Positions 33,165 to 44,231 of a stretch of DNA of 64,000 bases are shown here, piece by piece. The stretch lies in NCBI GenBank assembly GCA_907165275.2, contig OU015672.1, positions 186,001 through 250,000 on the forward strand, read 5' to 3'. The first letter of the stretch is position 1, and every line of letters begins with the position of its first letter. The notes under the pieces are model-generated. The model did not search any database. It was not told where the DNA came from and worked only from the letters and a program-made list of their open reading frames with translations. The stretch is from Zygaena filipendulae. Taxonomy: Eukaryota > Arthropoda > Insecta > Lepidoptera > Zygaenidae. The position numbers and the translations under genes were made by a program.

Positions 33165-33455
33165 AATTTTAACAAAAAAATTAAAACCGACTTCCAAAAA
33201 CACCAAACTAAAAAGCTAAAAATAACAAAATACCGATTTAATCCAAAGGACAAAAACACACGTAATATTATTATTGGTTTGTGCTACCACTGATCGGTTT
33301 GAATTCGGTGACAAGCCCGCTAGTGTCTGCTTGGGTTGTTCTGCTCACGAAGAGCTGGTGGCGGGAGTCGACTTAGCCCATCTACCCCCTCCATATTTGG
33401 CTTGTCACCGACCGAATCGAACATAGAACCTCCTCTTTTTTAGAAGTCGGTTAAG
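33165..33455 (+). repeat. one arm and loop of the 'GACTTCCAAAAACAC' foldback
   Basis: Matches the left arm and loop of 37684-38101, then breaks off into ACATAGAACCTCCTCTTTTT (the 'aaccgactt...ggaggaggttct' repeat) instead of the second arm. Confidence 0.65.
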
Positions 33456-33496
33456 AATGACTAAAACAGTAAGTGTATTGATTTCCCAATAAAAAA

Positions 33497-33590
33497 AAAA
33501 CCGGCCAAGTGCGAGTCGGACTCGCGCACGCAGGGTTTCGTGCCATATCTATAAAAATGGCAAAAAAATTACGTTAATTTCTGTATATGG
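33497..33590 (+). repeat. GTGCGAGTCGGACTCGC repeat tail
   Basis: CCGGCCAAGTGCGAGTCGGA CTCGCGCACG is the reference for the same palindromic block that forms the 3' end of the minus-strand gene at 51121. Confidence 0.6.
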
Positions 33591-33643
33591 AGGCTCCCTT
33601 AAATATTTATTTTATTCTGTTTTTTAGTAAGTATTTATTGTTT

Positions 33644-33843
33644 ATTTCATTTCATTTCATTCATTTAATTTCATTCATTTCATTTCATTTCATTTCATTT
33701 CATTTCATTTCATTTCATTTCATTTCATTTCATTTCATTTCATTTCATTTCATTTCATTTCATTTCATTTCATTTCATTTCATTTCATTTCATTTCATTT
33801 CATTTCATTTCATTTCATTTCATTTCATTCAGTTCATTTCATT
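33644..33843 (+). repeat. (ATTTC)n pentanucleotide array, about 200 bp
   Basis: Around 38 nearly pure units of CATTT/ATTTC. The open frame across it is a trivial consequence of the 5-base period (FISFH repeats). Confidence 0.9.
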
Positions 33844-34513
33844 ATAGCGGCAAAAAAGTATGTGTGTAAAGTTCGACTGCCATGACTGACCATGGTTCAT
33901 GAGATTCAGACAGATTATCTATATGTATTAATGCTACAATGACTTAATTTACTAATTGTTTACTGTATTAGTATAATGATTGTTAATAACTATATTAATT
34001 TATAGTTTAATTTAACGTACTTTATAACGCTTCGGTCAATTGTACTGTAAAGTTATAAACGAATGAGTAAATAAATAAATAAATTTTGATGAAAAAAAAA
34101 TCTCTAGATTGTTCCCCAAGTTAAAACACGGTTCTTTTCCAAAAAACAGTTTCCTGGGGTACCCACCAAAACAAAATGACTGCTGAACGGTGGCTGAAAT
34201 AGCGCAAGTGACTACTCCGCGACTTCATCCTGCAACTACCATAGATTGTTCCTACGTCAGACGAACCAAATTGTCACCGAGTCTTGCTAATGGACGTTGA
34301 TTTATGATGGGCTTTGATTTTTTTACATTAGAGGGCGCTTTTTTAATGCGCCACGATGAAGTTGAGGTTTTTGTCCCCTAATGAGACGAGGAACTTGGGG
34401 CTGACACGTACAGAGTCCATTTGGGGGCTAAAAGTTCATCTAGAAATTTATATGTAAGTGATTTATATCGCGAGCCCTCTAGCCAAACCTGTATTGAAAC
34501 AGCTTTATAATAT
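33844..34513. other. no gene seen
   Basis: 33990-34092 ends in GTAAATAAATAAATAAATTT and may be a LINE tail. The remainder is unassigned. Confidence 0.4.
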
Positions 34514-35145
34514 TACTAGCTGTCCCACGCGGTTTCACCCGCTTTAATTTCAGAGTTCCCGCGAGAATTACGAGATATAAAGTACCCCTACGTCAATTAG
34601 GAATACTGTATCAGGGGTACAGAGAAGGACATAGGGTAATTTTTAACCGACTTCCCAAAAAGGAGGAGGTTCTCAATTCAACGCGTATGTTTTTTTTATA
34701 TTTGTTACCTCATAACTTTCGGTGAACTGATTTTGATGATTCTTTTTTTATTCTAAAACTGGTGCTTCTCGTTGGGTCCCATTGTCATGAAATTCCGCAG
34801 TAATTTCGGAGTTCCCGCGGGAACCCCAGGATAAAAAGTACCTTATGTCCTTTTCTGTGCCCCTCGCAACGTGGATGCAAAATTTCATGATGGTCGGTTG
34901 AGCCGTTGAGGCGTGAAATTGTAACAAACTAACAAACAAACTCATTTTCACTTTTATAGTAGTAAGGATTCTAAATAGGACAGTTTGTAAGTTTGTAGGG
35001 GGTAAACTCTGGATCTACTGAGCCGATTTTGAAAATTCTTTCACTTATAGGAAGCCATAGTGATCCTAAGTGATTATTATTATTATAGTACTTTTTATCC
35101 CGTAATTCTCGCGGGAACTCTGAAATTACCGCGGGTGAAGCCTAG
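34514..35145 (-). repeat. SINE-like repeats, inverted then direct
   Basis: 34514-34625 and 34790-34975 are inverted halves separated by a CGACTTCCCAAAAAGGAGGA repeat insertion (34648-34760). 34976-35145 is a + copy of the AAAGAGC subfamily. Confidence 0.6.
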
Positions 35146-35564
35146 TTGATGACAAATATAAAAGATAATTTCCAAATCAAAATATTATACTCATTACCCG
35201 ACGAAAAAATAAATAAATAAGGAGTAGGTACTCACCACAAAAGCAGAGATGGTAAATGTAAAAATACAAAGTAAGACACACCGATCTAATTTATTCGGGA
35301 TTACTTCGCGAATGAAGTTGCTCTGGCAGGTAATTATTGGGGCGGGGCTCTAGATAAAGCGGGCGCGAAAGCTTGTGGAAACGCTATCGGAAACGAGATA
35401 TTATGTGACGATAGTGAAAGGGATAAACAGCAATTTATGTACATATTTTGCGATTTATTTATGTCTTTAGTAATTGCCTTCCATGTTTTGAGATTACCTA
35501 CGTATTAAATTAATATAAAAATATAATTTAAGTTTTCTCTCTTCGCTCACATCCGTGACGCCAC

Positions 35565-35780
35565 ATGCGGCACCAGCGGAAGATCAGCGTCGGGCCCCCG
35601 GCCCCGGTTCCTAACTTATGCTGAGCTGGTTGACTTTTTGTTGTGACACGCTGGTCGTGCTTCTTTTTAACCGACCTCCCAAAAAGGAAGAGGTTCTCAG
35701 TTCGTCTGAATGTTGTTTTTTTTTGTTATTGCATATTAACGGTGATCGTAATGAATAAAGTTTATTTCATTTTAATTTTT
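35565..35780 (+). repeat. LINE 3' end, 'CACCAGCGGAAGA' family, copy 2 with insertion
   Basis: Compared with 57418-57605, about 55 bases starting AACCGACCTCCCAAAAAGGA (35668) are inserted after GTGCTTCTTTTT. Ends AATGAATAAAGTTTATTTCA. Confidence 0.65.
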
Positions 35781-36609
35781 AATCGTTTTTGAATTTCAAA
35801 CCATGGGATTAATAGGTATCGAACCGTATTCAGTGCAGCTGTGTCGTGTAATTTCAAGTGTGGTGGAAATGGTTTACAACCTCTCTTGTCGTGAACGTAT
35901 TTACGCACCGCTCACGCACTCGTCGACACGTCTTTTTGTGCTTCAATTAAGAACAATTTTATATAAAAAAGACGCTCTTTGTGTAAAACGTCAAAGATTA
36001 CCTAAGTATGTATTGTATATAATGTAAATTTTCATTGAAAACAATCTATAAATGACTGACACACAGACAGATAGCTTTTATTTTGCGCATTTATTATCCT
36101 GTTGGATATTATAAATGCGAATGTGGGTTTGTTTGTTTGTTACACTTTCACGCTCGTGAAATTTTGTCAGGGGTACAGAAAAGGACATGGGGTTTTCTTT
36201 ATACCACAGTTTCCGCGGAAAATACGAAATAAACTTGTGTCGAACCTCGGGGAACAGCTATGTATGGATTGAGTGAGTTAATTAAGCGTTTGCTGTTAAA
36301 AAAGTAAAAAGCCGCTTGCACTGTGACCGCAACCGATCCAGCACTAAATTCCTCCCCAAATTACTTCCGAGTAATCGAGCAGTCATCCGAGCGAGGTGGT
36401 CACGCACTGTCATCGAGCTCAAGTAAATCGACGTTTTTAGAAGCAGGTAAACGAAGCAAAAACTTAGGAGGTATTAAAAGTTAATTAGTAAACTTGATTA
36501 AATTGCTCAACACAATTATTATACAATTATACAGGTATATTATAAGGAAATGATACTGCAATAATATTTAAACGGAAATAATAATATTTAACTGCGCATT
36601 TATATATCT
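35781..36609. other. no gene; one SINE-like copy
   Basis: 36100-36265 is a + SINE-like copy (GCGAATGTGGGTTTGTTTGT to GGGGAACAGCTATG). A 74-codon frame at 35803 has no recognised motif. Confidence 0.45.
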
Positions 36610-37132
36610 ACTAGCTGTCCCCCGCGATTTCATCCGCGGTAATTTCGGAGTTCCCGCGGTAATTTCGGGAAAAAAGTGCTGTAGTTTACGGTGATAAGCA
36701 GTTTCGCGCATTAATTCCGGAGTTCCCGCGGGAATTCCGGGATAAAAACTATCCTATCTTTTAAGTTGGACTATATTATAAATGGTTACAAAATTTTATC
36801 AAAATCCGTTCAGTGGTTTCGGAGTCCATCGTGGACAAACAACGTGACACGTGATTTATATTAAATGTGCAGTTAAAGTGAGATCAATTGAATTGTTAAT
36901 CTATCTATCTAATATATATAAGTCACGTTGTTTGTCCGCGATGGACTCCGAAACTACTGAACGGATTTTGATAAAATTTTGTAACCATTCATAAAATGGT
37001 CCAACTTAAAAGATAGGATAGTTTTTATCCCGGAATTCCCTCGGAAACTGAAGGACATAGAGTACTTTTTTCCCGCTACCTCCGCGGGATCTCCGAAATT
37101 ACCGCGGATGAAATCGCAGGGGACAGCTAGTA
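36610..37132. repeat. SINE-like repeats facing each other (inverted pair)
   Basis: 36610-36870 (-) and 36900-37132 (+) both belong to the CACGTTGTTTGTCCGCGATG subfamily, and their heads lie 30 bases apart, so the region could fold into a long hairpin. Confidence 0.75.
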
Positions 37133-37224
37133 TACCTATAATTATGGATTGAGTAATAAAAAATATGTATGTAAATAAATATAAGCTCCGGAATTATTGC
37201 CATACCTGAAAAGGGTCACTATGT

Positions 37225-37318
37225 TGTAAGCACAATATAATATTATGTAACATCTGATTTGAAATGTCCAATTGTACACTTCGTTGCAATAAATATTTGA
37301 TTGATTGATTGATTGAAT
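37225..37318 (+). repeat. LINE 3' tail with (TTGA)n
   Basis: CGTTGCAATAAATATTTGAT followed by TGATTGATTGATTG: a 3' UTR with AATAAA and tetranucleotide tail. Confidence 0.5.
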
Positions 37319-37683
37319 CTGTCGTATTGCTTGTCTGTTAGATACTTGCGATAAATGGACAAAACTACCTTGTAAGTATCAAACATTCATTTATTAATTG
37401 ATATCTAAACCATCAGAAACTGAGAATAATAAAACACGAACGCCATATTGCGTGCTTGATAAATTCGTCCTACCGAATTTTCGTGTCGAAAAAAGTCAGT
37501 TAGCTGCACGTCCGTTGCAATCGCAAATATGGACCCAAAAATGTTTTGCATCGCAAGCAATTTTGAACCATTACAATCATAGATACGAGTCTAGAGCAGA
37601 TAATTCAGATAAAACCAAACGTGAAACAACTGCATTCCGATGAAGTGCCATTAAAATTTAGAAAAATAAATTTTTGATGTAAA

Positions 37684-38101
37684 AAATTTTAACAAAAAAA
37701 TTAAAACCGACTTCCAAAAACACAAACAAAAAAGCTAAAAATAAAAAGCTAAAAATAACAAAATACCGATTTAATCCAAAAGACAAAAACACACGTAATA
37801 TTATTATTGGTTTGTGCTACCACTGATCGGTTTGAATTCGGTGACAAGCCCGCTGGTGTCTGCCCACTTGGGTTGTTCTGCTGACGAAGAGCTGGTGGCG
37901 GGAGTAGACTTAGCCCATCTACCCCCTCCATATTTGGCTTGTCACCGACTTCATACCGATCAGTGGTAGCACAAACTAATAATAATATTACGTGTTTTTG
38001 TCTTTTGGATTAAATCGGTATTTTGTTATTTTTAGCTTTTTATTTTTAGCTTTTTTGTTTGTGTTTTTGGAAGTCGGTTTTAATTTTTTTGTTAAAATTT
38101 T
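37684..38101. mobile_element. 418-bp foldback element with 167-bp arms
   Basis: Arms 37684-37850 and 37936-38101 (AAAATTTTAACAAAAAAATT outward) enclose an 85-base loop with CTGACGAAGAGCTGGTGGCG. Partial relatives: 33165-33455 and 50380-50700. Confidence 0.8.
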
Positions 38102-38299
38102 GTTTATTTCTTGATTTTTAGTGAGTCGGTTTGTAATTTATCTAAGTTACAATAGCCTTATCTCAACTGCTCATCACCTTTTACAAATTATTGCTTTTCC
38201 CAATGCAGGGACGTAAATTTTTGAGGAGTTCTCCTGGTACATCACCATCAGTTCCACTTCACCATATACATTGTGACGAACATAAATTGTTTAGAAACC

Positions 38300-38690
38300 A
38301 TATTAAAGTTAACGATTCGGAACCCGTGAAATACCCATTATTGAGTAGTTCCAATGACCATCTGTGGTCTTCATCATCAGTTCCATTTCTTCAAATTTTG
38401 CTTTCCGAAAGCAAATAAACGATTTACTATAAAAAATACAAAAATCGCTATAGGTGTACCTATAATTTTTGAAGAGTTCCCTCGATTACTCCAAGATCCC
38501 ATCATCAGATCTCGATTTGGTGACAACGGAATCAATTTGGGAGTATCCTCTTTCAAACAAAAAAACAATTTTTGAAATCGCTCCAATCGGAACCCGTGAA
38601 ATACGTATTTTGCTGAGTAGTTCCGATGACCATCTGTGGTCTTCATCATCAGTTCCACTTCTTCAAATTTAGCTTTCCAAAAGCAACAGG
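38300..38690 (+). repeat. partial tandem array of a 270-bp unit, second locus
   Basis: GGAACCCGTGAAATAC recurs at a spacing of 270 bases (38318 and 38588). Same unit as at 18001-18420. Confidence 0.65.
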
Positions 38691-40081
38691 CAATGGATGT
38701 GACGCGCGCAGTTAGTACAGTCACGTTCGATTTTCAAGTTCACATCGAAGAGGTAACACACTCACATATTGATTTTTTTCTTTTATTATTTATTTTCGAC
38801 CAGTGCGTGTCTCTTTCCACTCTGCCTGTTACTGTCATCGGCATTATGCAAATGCGATGGGACGCGCGACATCGAGTGGTTCAGATTCGATTAGTATTCA
38901 TACACCGCATCATAATTCGATGCGTTTCAAGTTGAAACTTTTTTAAAGGTCTACTCTTTCTTTTTATTATCTTATAATATTATTACTCTCACTCTTATTC
39001 TTTATTATATTTGACTTAAACAAGTTTTGAATCTAGTCCTAGATGATTCCTTTTTAGTTAACTCTTCAAGCGTGTTTTTTGAACTTATTCTTCTACTTTC
39101 GTCTGTTAAATGAAAGGCTCATACAGGTACGAGGTAATTCAACGCGTCTTTCCTTGTATTGCAGCTGACGTGTCGACAAAACAGATTGAGATTATGTCTG
39201 TGGTTAGGTAATCAGTTTTATTTATATATATTTTACTAGTTACATGTAGTTACAAGTATGTGGCATGAATATGTCCCCCGTTTAAAACTTGACCCTGTAA
39301 CTTCAACTTCACTTTGTCTCTTTCTCTCCCATACGTCACCCATACATCTAATTCAAGGTTTCCATTCAAGCTACATTGTCACCTTAAGTGATTGGTCGGT
39401 TTTATTGTGTCTCTTTTTATGCGCAATCCGCGTTCAAGTGTCGCCTATAAAAGTACAAGGTTTCACGCGTTTCCTGGCCCCAATCCACTCAAATCTATCG
39501 GACGAGACAAAAAAAACATAGACAACCTACTTTGTTTTATGAGTGTTGTCAAATCATCGTCTCTTCCATGTCCCCAGTAGGCCAGTACCCACTCCATGGG
39601 GCACCTAGGGGTAGGTAATTCTTAGCAGGCAAAACACAAGCTCCATGCATCGGTTTGGGTCTTGTCATAATATAACTGTCACTTAAACCGCGTTCAGAGG
39701 CGCTAACCGGCCAAAATGTGCCGTTCAGAGTGTAAACCGCGTTCAGCCTTGAACGCGTTCAGTTTTTGTTGGTGAAATCCAAATGGTGACTTTGAACTCA
39801 GTTACAGCACGGAAACTGGTTTAGCTTGGATTGATCGCGTTCAATTTCAACGGTGAAATACACCCTTACAACATTTCTTTCCGAAGATATTATAGTTAGG
39901 TGCTCAACACCAAGAAAACCAAGTCCGACGCGGGCGTGGGTTATTTCGTGGCGTCACTAATCGAAGTATTTAAAAAAAATTAACCCGCCTTAACGACGCA
40001 TATCCCCTTATTCTCGTGAAAGCCAAGTAATGAAAGCCTGTAACCGTGCTACATCATACTCCCTGCTAACTGCTTGTTACG
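38691..40081. other. unassigned sequence, no supported gene
   Basis: ATGGATGTGACGCGCGCAG (38693) to CATCGAAGAG|GTAACA is exon-like (20 codons with a donor) but isolated. 39690-39850 has repeated CCGCGTTCAG and GAACGCGTTCA motifs. No clear TE family. Confidence 0.3.
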
Positions 40082-40085
40082 TTAA

Positions 40086-40619
40086 GGCTAAAGCCACACT
40101 ACAAAGAGCTTCGCTTATTGGTAAGAGCCAAGAAGCTCGCCGAATGACTAATCCTAGTGAACAGACGATACTATCGCAGCTGGCCACACTATCAACTAGC
40201 CAGGCACCTTGCAGTGTGGCCAGCTGCGATAGTCTGTACATCTATACATAATTCCAAATTAACAACTTTTCATTAAATGCATACGTATAATCATGAAAGT
40301 ATATACATACGGTAGGTACTTTACATAAAAAAAAAACAATTTTTCTTCTGTCTGCTTGTTTGTTTCGGCTGATCTCTGAAACGGCTGGACCGATTTTAAC
40401 GAGACTTAGCTGACGGGCAGATAGCCGATGTTTTATAAGGAGTAACTTGGGCTACTTTTATTTAAGAAAAAAATAGTTCCTGCGGGAATTCTGAAACTCA
40501 CGCGAGTGAAACCGCGGGGCACAGCTACTTTGCAATATGTCTGTTTACCAGGATCAGCAACTCACCGAGTTTCTTGACTCTTAGCAATAAGCGAAGCTCA
40601 TTAGAGTGTGGCTTTAGCC
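40086..40619 (+). mobile_element. TTAA-flanked MITE (piggyBac-like), 534 bp
   Basis: TTAA at 40082-40085 and 40620-40623 flanks ends GGCTAAAGCCACACT and AGTGTGGCTTTAGCC. The inverted repeats extend about 40 bases (GAGCTTCGCTTATTG shared). TTAA duplication is the piggyBac hallmark. A SINE-like + copy occupies 40345-40528 inside it. No transposase. Confidence 0.8.
40170..40233. other. perfect 21-bp stem hairpin inside the TTAA MITE
   Basis: ACTATCGCAGCTGGCCACAC T (40170-40190) is exactly complementary to 40213-40233, with a 22-base loop. A small-RNA precursor is conceivable; the stem is short for a canonical miRNA. Confidence 0.5.
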
Positions 40620-40912
40620 TTAAGAAGAGCCCACATGTTGCCGCAAGGCTTTTCGTAGAAAAATAAAATTTCATTATTCATTTCTCTAAAACCAATTTCC
40701 TCTAAGTATATTAAAAAAAAAAATGTAAGTGCCTTGCCTCACCCGACAGAAGTTAAGTGCGTTTTGTACAAGTAATCCTTTTTACCGCCTAGCCAATGAA
40801 AAGCGTGTAACGTACACTTCTAGTTAGCTTTTAGAGGTTGATAATATGTTTCGTTTCAATAACGATCTTTTATCAAATTCGTGAGAAAGTTAACTTGATA
40901 GTAATATTATTA

Positions 40913-41395
40913 ACTAGCTGTGCCCCCGCGGTTTCACCCGTGGTAATTTCAGAGTTCCCGTGGGAATTCCGGGATAATAAGTACCCTATGTCCAAATTTC
41001 ATCCAAATCCGTTCAGCCGTTTTTGCGTGACTGAGTAACAAACATCCGAACATTTAAACATCCAAACATCCACACTTTCATATTTATAATATTAGTAGGA
41101 TTGTCTGTAAATCGATTCAGTTTTATTTTTCACTAGCTATCCCCCACGGTTTCACCCGCGGTAATGAGTTACCCTATGTCACTATGTCAAGCAAAATCAC
41201 TTTAGCTTTCTATAAGTGAAAGAATTTTCAAAATGAGATTACAACCTCACATACTCTGGAGTTCCCGCGGGAATTCCAGGATATAAATACCCTATGTCCT
41301 TTTCTGTATCCCTGAAAATGTGTATTCAAAGTTTAATGGTGATCAGTCCAGCCGTGATGCCATGACCAAGGGTAATAGGGATTCATTTTTAACCG
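40913..41395 (-). repeat. two inverted SINE-like repeats
   Basis: 40913-41101 is nearly intact. 41131-41395 is rearranged, with two end blocks (41131 and 41262), and runs into a CGACTTCCCAAATAGGAGGA repeat. Confidence 0.65.
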
Positions 41396-41924
41396 ACTTC
41401 CCAAATAGGAGGAGGTTCTCAATTCGACGCGAATGTCTTTACTTTGTCATAACTTTAGTACCAAATAAGTACCAAAAGTTTTAAACGCTCCATGGACGAA
41501 AACAAATCGTTCAAATGTCATGAATAATATTGTGTTTTGGTAATTATTCTTAGATAATTAAATCAGCTAATCTTTCGTGGGAACAGTGAACAGCATCACG
41601 ACCAGTCCCTTTTAGGATCGATGCCCTCGGCCCTCTCTTCTAACAAAACTATACTTACATAAATTTCTCAGTACATCCGCACTAAAGCAATAATTTTAAA
41701 TTTTATTTTTTATATTTTTATTTTCTTTATTTCAACATTAACATTTAACAGGTATTTAACATTAATAGGACAATACACAACTACAGTTTGATATGACTTG
41801 AACTAATTAAATATTTAACACTTTACCTTAACAAATAAGGTTGACAAAGGACGCCGAAAGAGGAAACTGAAAAGTAAAGATGCAGGTTGAAAGAAAGAAA
41901 GAAAATCTATAGGAACTAGTATTA

Positions 41925-42175
41925 TAAAGAAATAAAGTTTTAGAGTTAGTGAGGTTGTAGGACTTGTAGGGGGCAGTAAGGAACAGATTTCTTTTACCAA
42001 TATAATGCTAAAGTGTTATACTGAGGGTCGTAGGGTATTTGGGGGGTACTTCTCATCCCGGAATTCTCGCGGGAACTCCGAAATTACCTACTATAATCTT
42101 CGAATTAATATCTTAATGTGGCATCGAGTATACGTAGATCTGTATGTAGTAAAGTGAATTATTATTATACTAGAT
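41925..42175 (+). repeat. SINE-like copy and LINE tail
   Basis: 41925-42095 is a diverged AAAGAGC-type copy (TTGTAGGGGGCAGTAAGGAA). 42110-42175 ends GTGAATTATTATTATACTAG, like 4660-4787. Confidence 0.5.
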
Positions 42176-43364
42176 CATCATCATAAGAAGTTCTCAAAGA
42201 GATTTTTAAGAGATGACATCGCGATGGGATCTTAAAACCCGATATTACCACTGAACTCGGAATATACTGGATTTCTTCATTTCTCCAACTTTTATCGCTG
42301 TCATCTGACTTTTATCGCTGATTCTGGCAAAAGATAAAAATATTTTGATAGCACAGACATTATATAAAGTAGACTACACAAGAACTCTACACTGTCTCTC
42401 CATGGAAACCGCAACCGAGCATTGCACCAATTACACGCGGTCAGAGTTCTATTTGCAAACGCGGTCCAATGATTTGTTTTTTTTTTTTTTTTATTTACTT
42501 GTGGATCGCTTCACTGAGAGGTCCTATTATGTTTCTGGTACGGCTTGGGTAATCGATTTTACGAACTTATTCCAATATGTAGTACAATAGTTAAATTATA
42601 AAATTAGTAAATTTAAATGTTGGTAATACTGTTAGCAATTCGTTGTAAATAATTGAATGGTCAGTAGCTATATTTACTACAGGTGTAATGTCACTACACT
42701 ACTCTGTAATGTCACGATAAACTTATGTAAGTTTAGTGACATGAAAATCATAATTTCTGTACCTTTTTCTTGAATAAATAAATAAATAAATACCATTAGT
42801 GCGGGTTCTAACTATGCACGAATAAATGCTCACAACACCTTTGACCTAGTTATCAAAGCTGACTGCTAAGCCAGATATCGCGGGTTCACCTACTGTCTTG
42901 GTATTTAATGTAGTGTAGTTTTCTAGTAGCCACAGTAACTTCAATCTCTGCATAGTTTGGAGACGGTGCCGTGATAATGTCTAAGCCGTATTTTAAACTA
43001 GTTAATGACCATACCTAGGCGTTAAACATCGTGAAGTGAAGGTAGAAGCGTTTGTGATGCCAGTTGCAACACGCACGCGATATTATGCGCGGCGTTCATC
43101 TACTCTAATATAATATATCTGTGGTCGATAGTCAACGAGTGGAAACTGGGTGAGTTCTCAATGCTCATTCAATTATATTCGGCTCTATATGTACTACAGT
43201 ACAATAATAACGTTTGATCCCGCTGCGGTAGGAAAGGCTTTGAGGCGGGACAGTAAAGTTGCCAATAACCTCTGATTCTCTAAGAATCTCTAGGGATCCC
43301 CCTGAGAAGGATGAGGTAGGTAGTGCATTTGTGAGCTGATCTTATCAACGTTAAGTTCATCTAT
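42176..43364. other. no gene; tRNA-like fragment near 42850
   Basis: 42846-42895 has AAAGCTGACTGCTAAGCCAG then GCGGGTTCACC, B-box-like, suggesting a tRNA-derived SINE remnant. A T-run lies at 42477-42491. Otherwise unassigned. Confidence 0.35.
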
Positions 43365-43740
43365 ACAGGGTTCTTGAAGGAATTCCTCGATAAAAATTAC
43401 CCCATGTCATTCACGAACACTGTAGCTTCCTGTAGGTGAAAGAAATTTTTAAATCGGTCCAGTAGTTTTTGAGTGAATTTGTTACAAACATACAAATATT
43501 TCCTCTTTAAGATAACGCGCCACTAAAATAAGTTTTCCCTGGTGCTCGAAGAATTTTCACTTCAAAGAAATATATTAACAAAGTGTCTTATGGCACACAG
43601 ATTACAGAATCTTAATTTCTAACATTTTAGCATCCGGAGCGTTTGGGACTGTGTGTTTTTTTTTTTGGGACGCGCGTTATAGGCAATACACGCGAACAAT
43701 GTGCGGGCATCGTCTCGTTGCGCGTACAGTCAGTAGCATC

Positions 43741-44231
43741 AATATAAGGTGTTCCAAAATTGGCTGCACATATTTATAGGGTTGAAAGTATACACCGGTA
43801 TAAACATACTATCGGTATAAATAAATAAAAAATAATAAAATAATTCATCAAATAAAAAAGATAAAAAAAAATAAAAAAAAACAAACAAAATAAATAAATC
43901 AAAAAGAAAACAATCTATGAAGGCGCTCGCCGCTCTATCGCTTCTAGACATACATGATCGGTATCTTAAGGTCAATGACCTGAATGGTGTTCGTCGCTCA
44001 CTGTGTGCATGGCGCGTGCCTTGTATCCATATTAGTGAGCTAGTTGCGTGTATTGTGTATCTTGTAAATGTAGTTATTAGCTATTTGTTTTTTTTTTCAT
44101 TAAATTTTTTTCCTCACATTCTGAAAAATACTAGACTTAAAATATTATTTTTCCGCTTACCTTGTTTGTTATAACGTATACTTTCAGTCTTCTAAATATT
44201 TGCAGCTGATTTTGGAGCACCTTATATGTAT
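43741..44231 (+). mobile_element. MITE with ~54-bp terminal inverted repeats, copy 1
   Basis: The left end ATATAAGGTGTTCCAAAATT matches the inverse of the right end (ATATAAGGTGCTCCAAAATC) and continues through GCTGCA...GAAAGTATAC. The centre holds A-rich sequence and GAAGGCGCTCGCCGCTC. Diverged copy at 47313-47705. Confidence 0.75.

Noticed and set aside
33587..33847. 86-codon FISFH-repeat open frame
   Set aside because: Generated by the 5-base ATTTC array; no coding constraint.
37398..37643. 81-codon open frame MISKPSETENNK...
   Set aside because: It reads smoothly but has no known domain, no promoter or partner exons, and sits between a LINE tail and a foldback; chance is more likely.
38636..38935. 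Exon-like ATGGATGTGACGCGCGCAG ... GAAGAG|GTAACA
   Set aside because: No acceptor or partner exon, adjacent to a tandem repeat, and no recognisable protein; kept only as unassigned sequence.
43917..44174. 85-codon open frame with a hydrophobic C-terminal half
   Set aside because: Lies wholly inside a MITE; hydrophobicity follows from its T-rich sequence.
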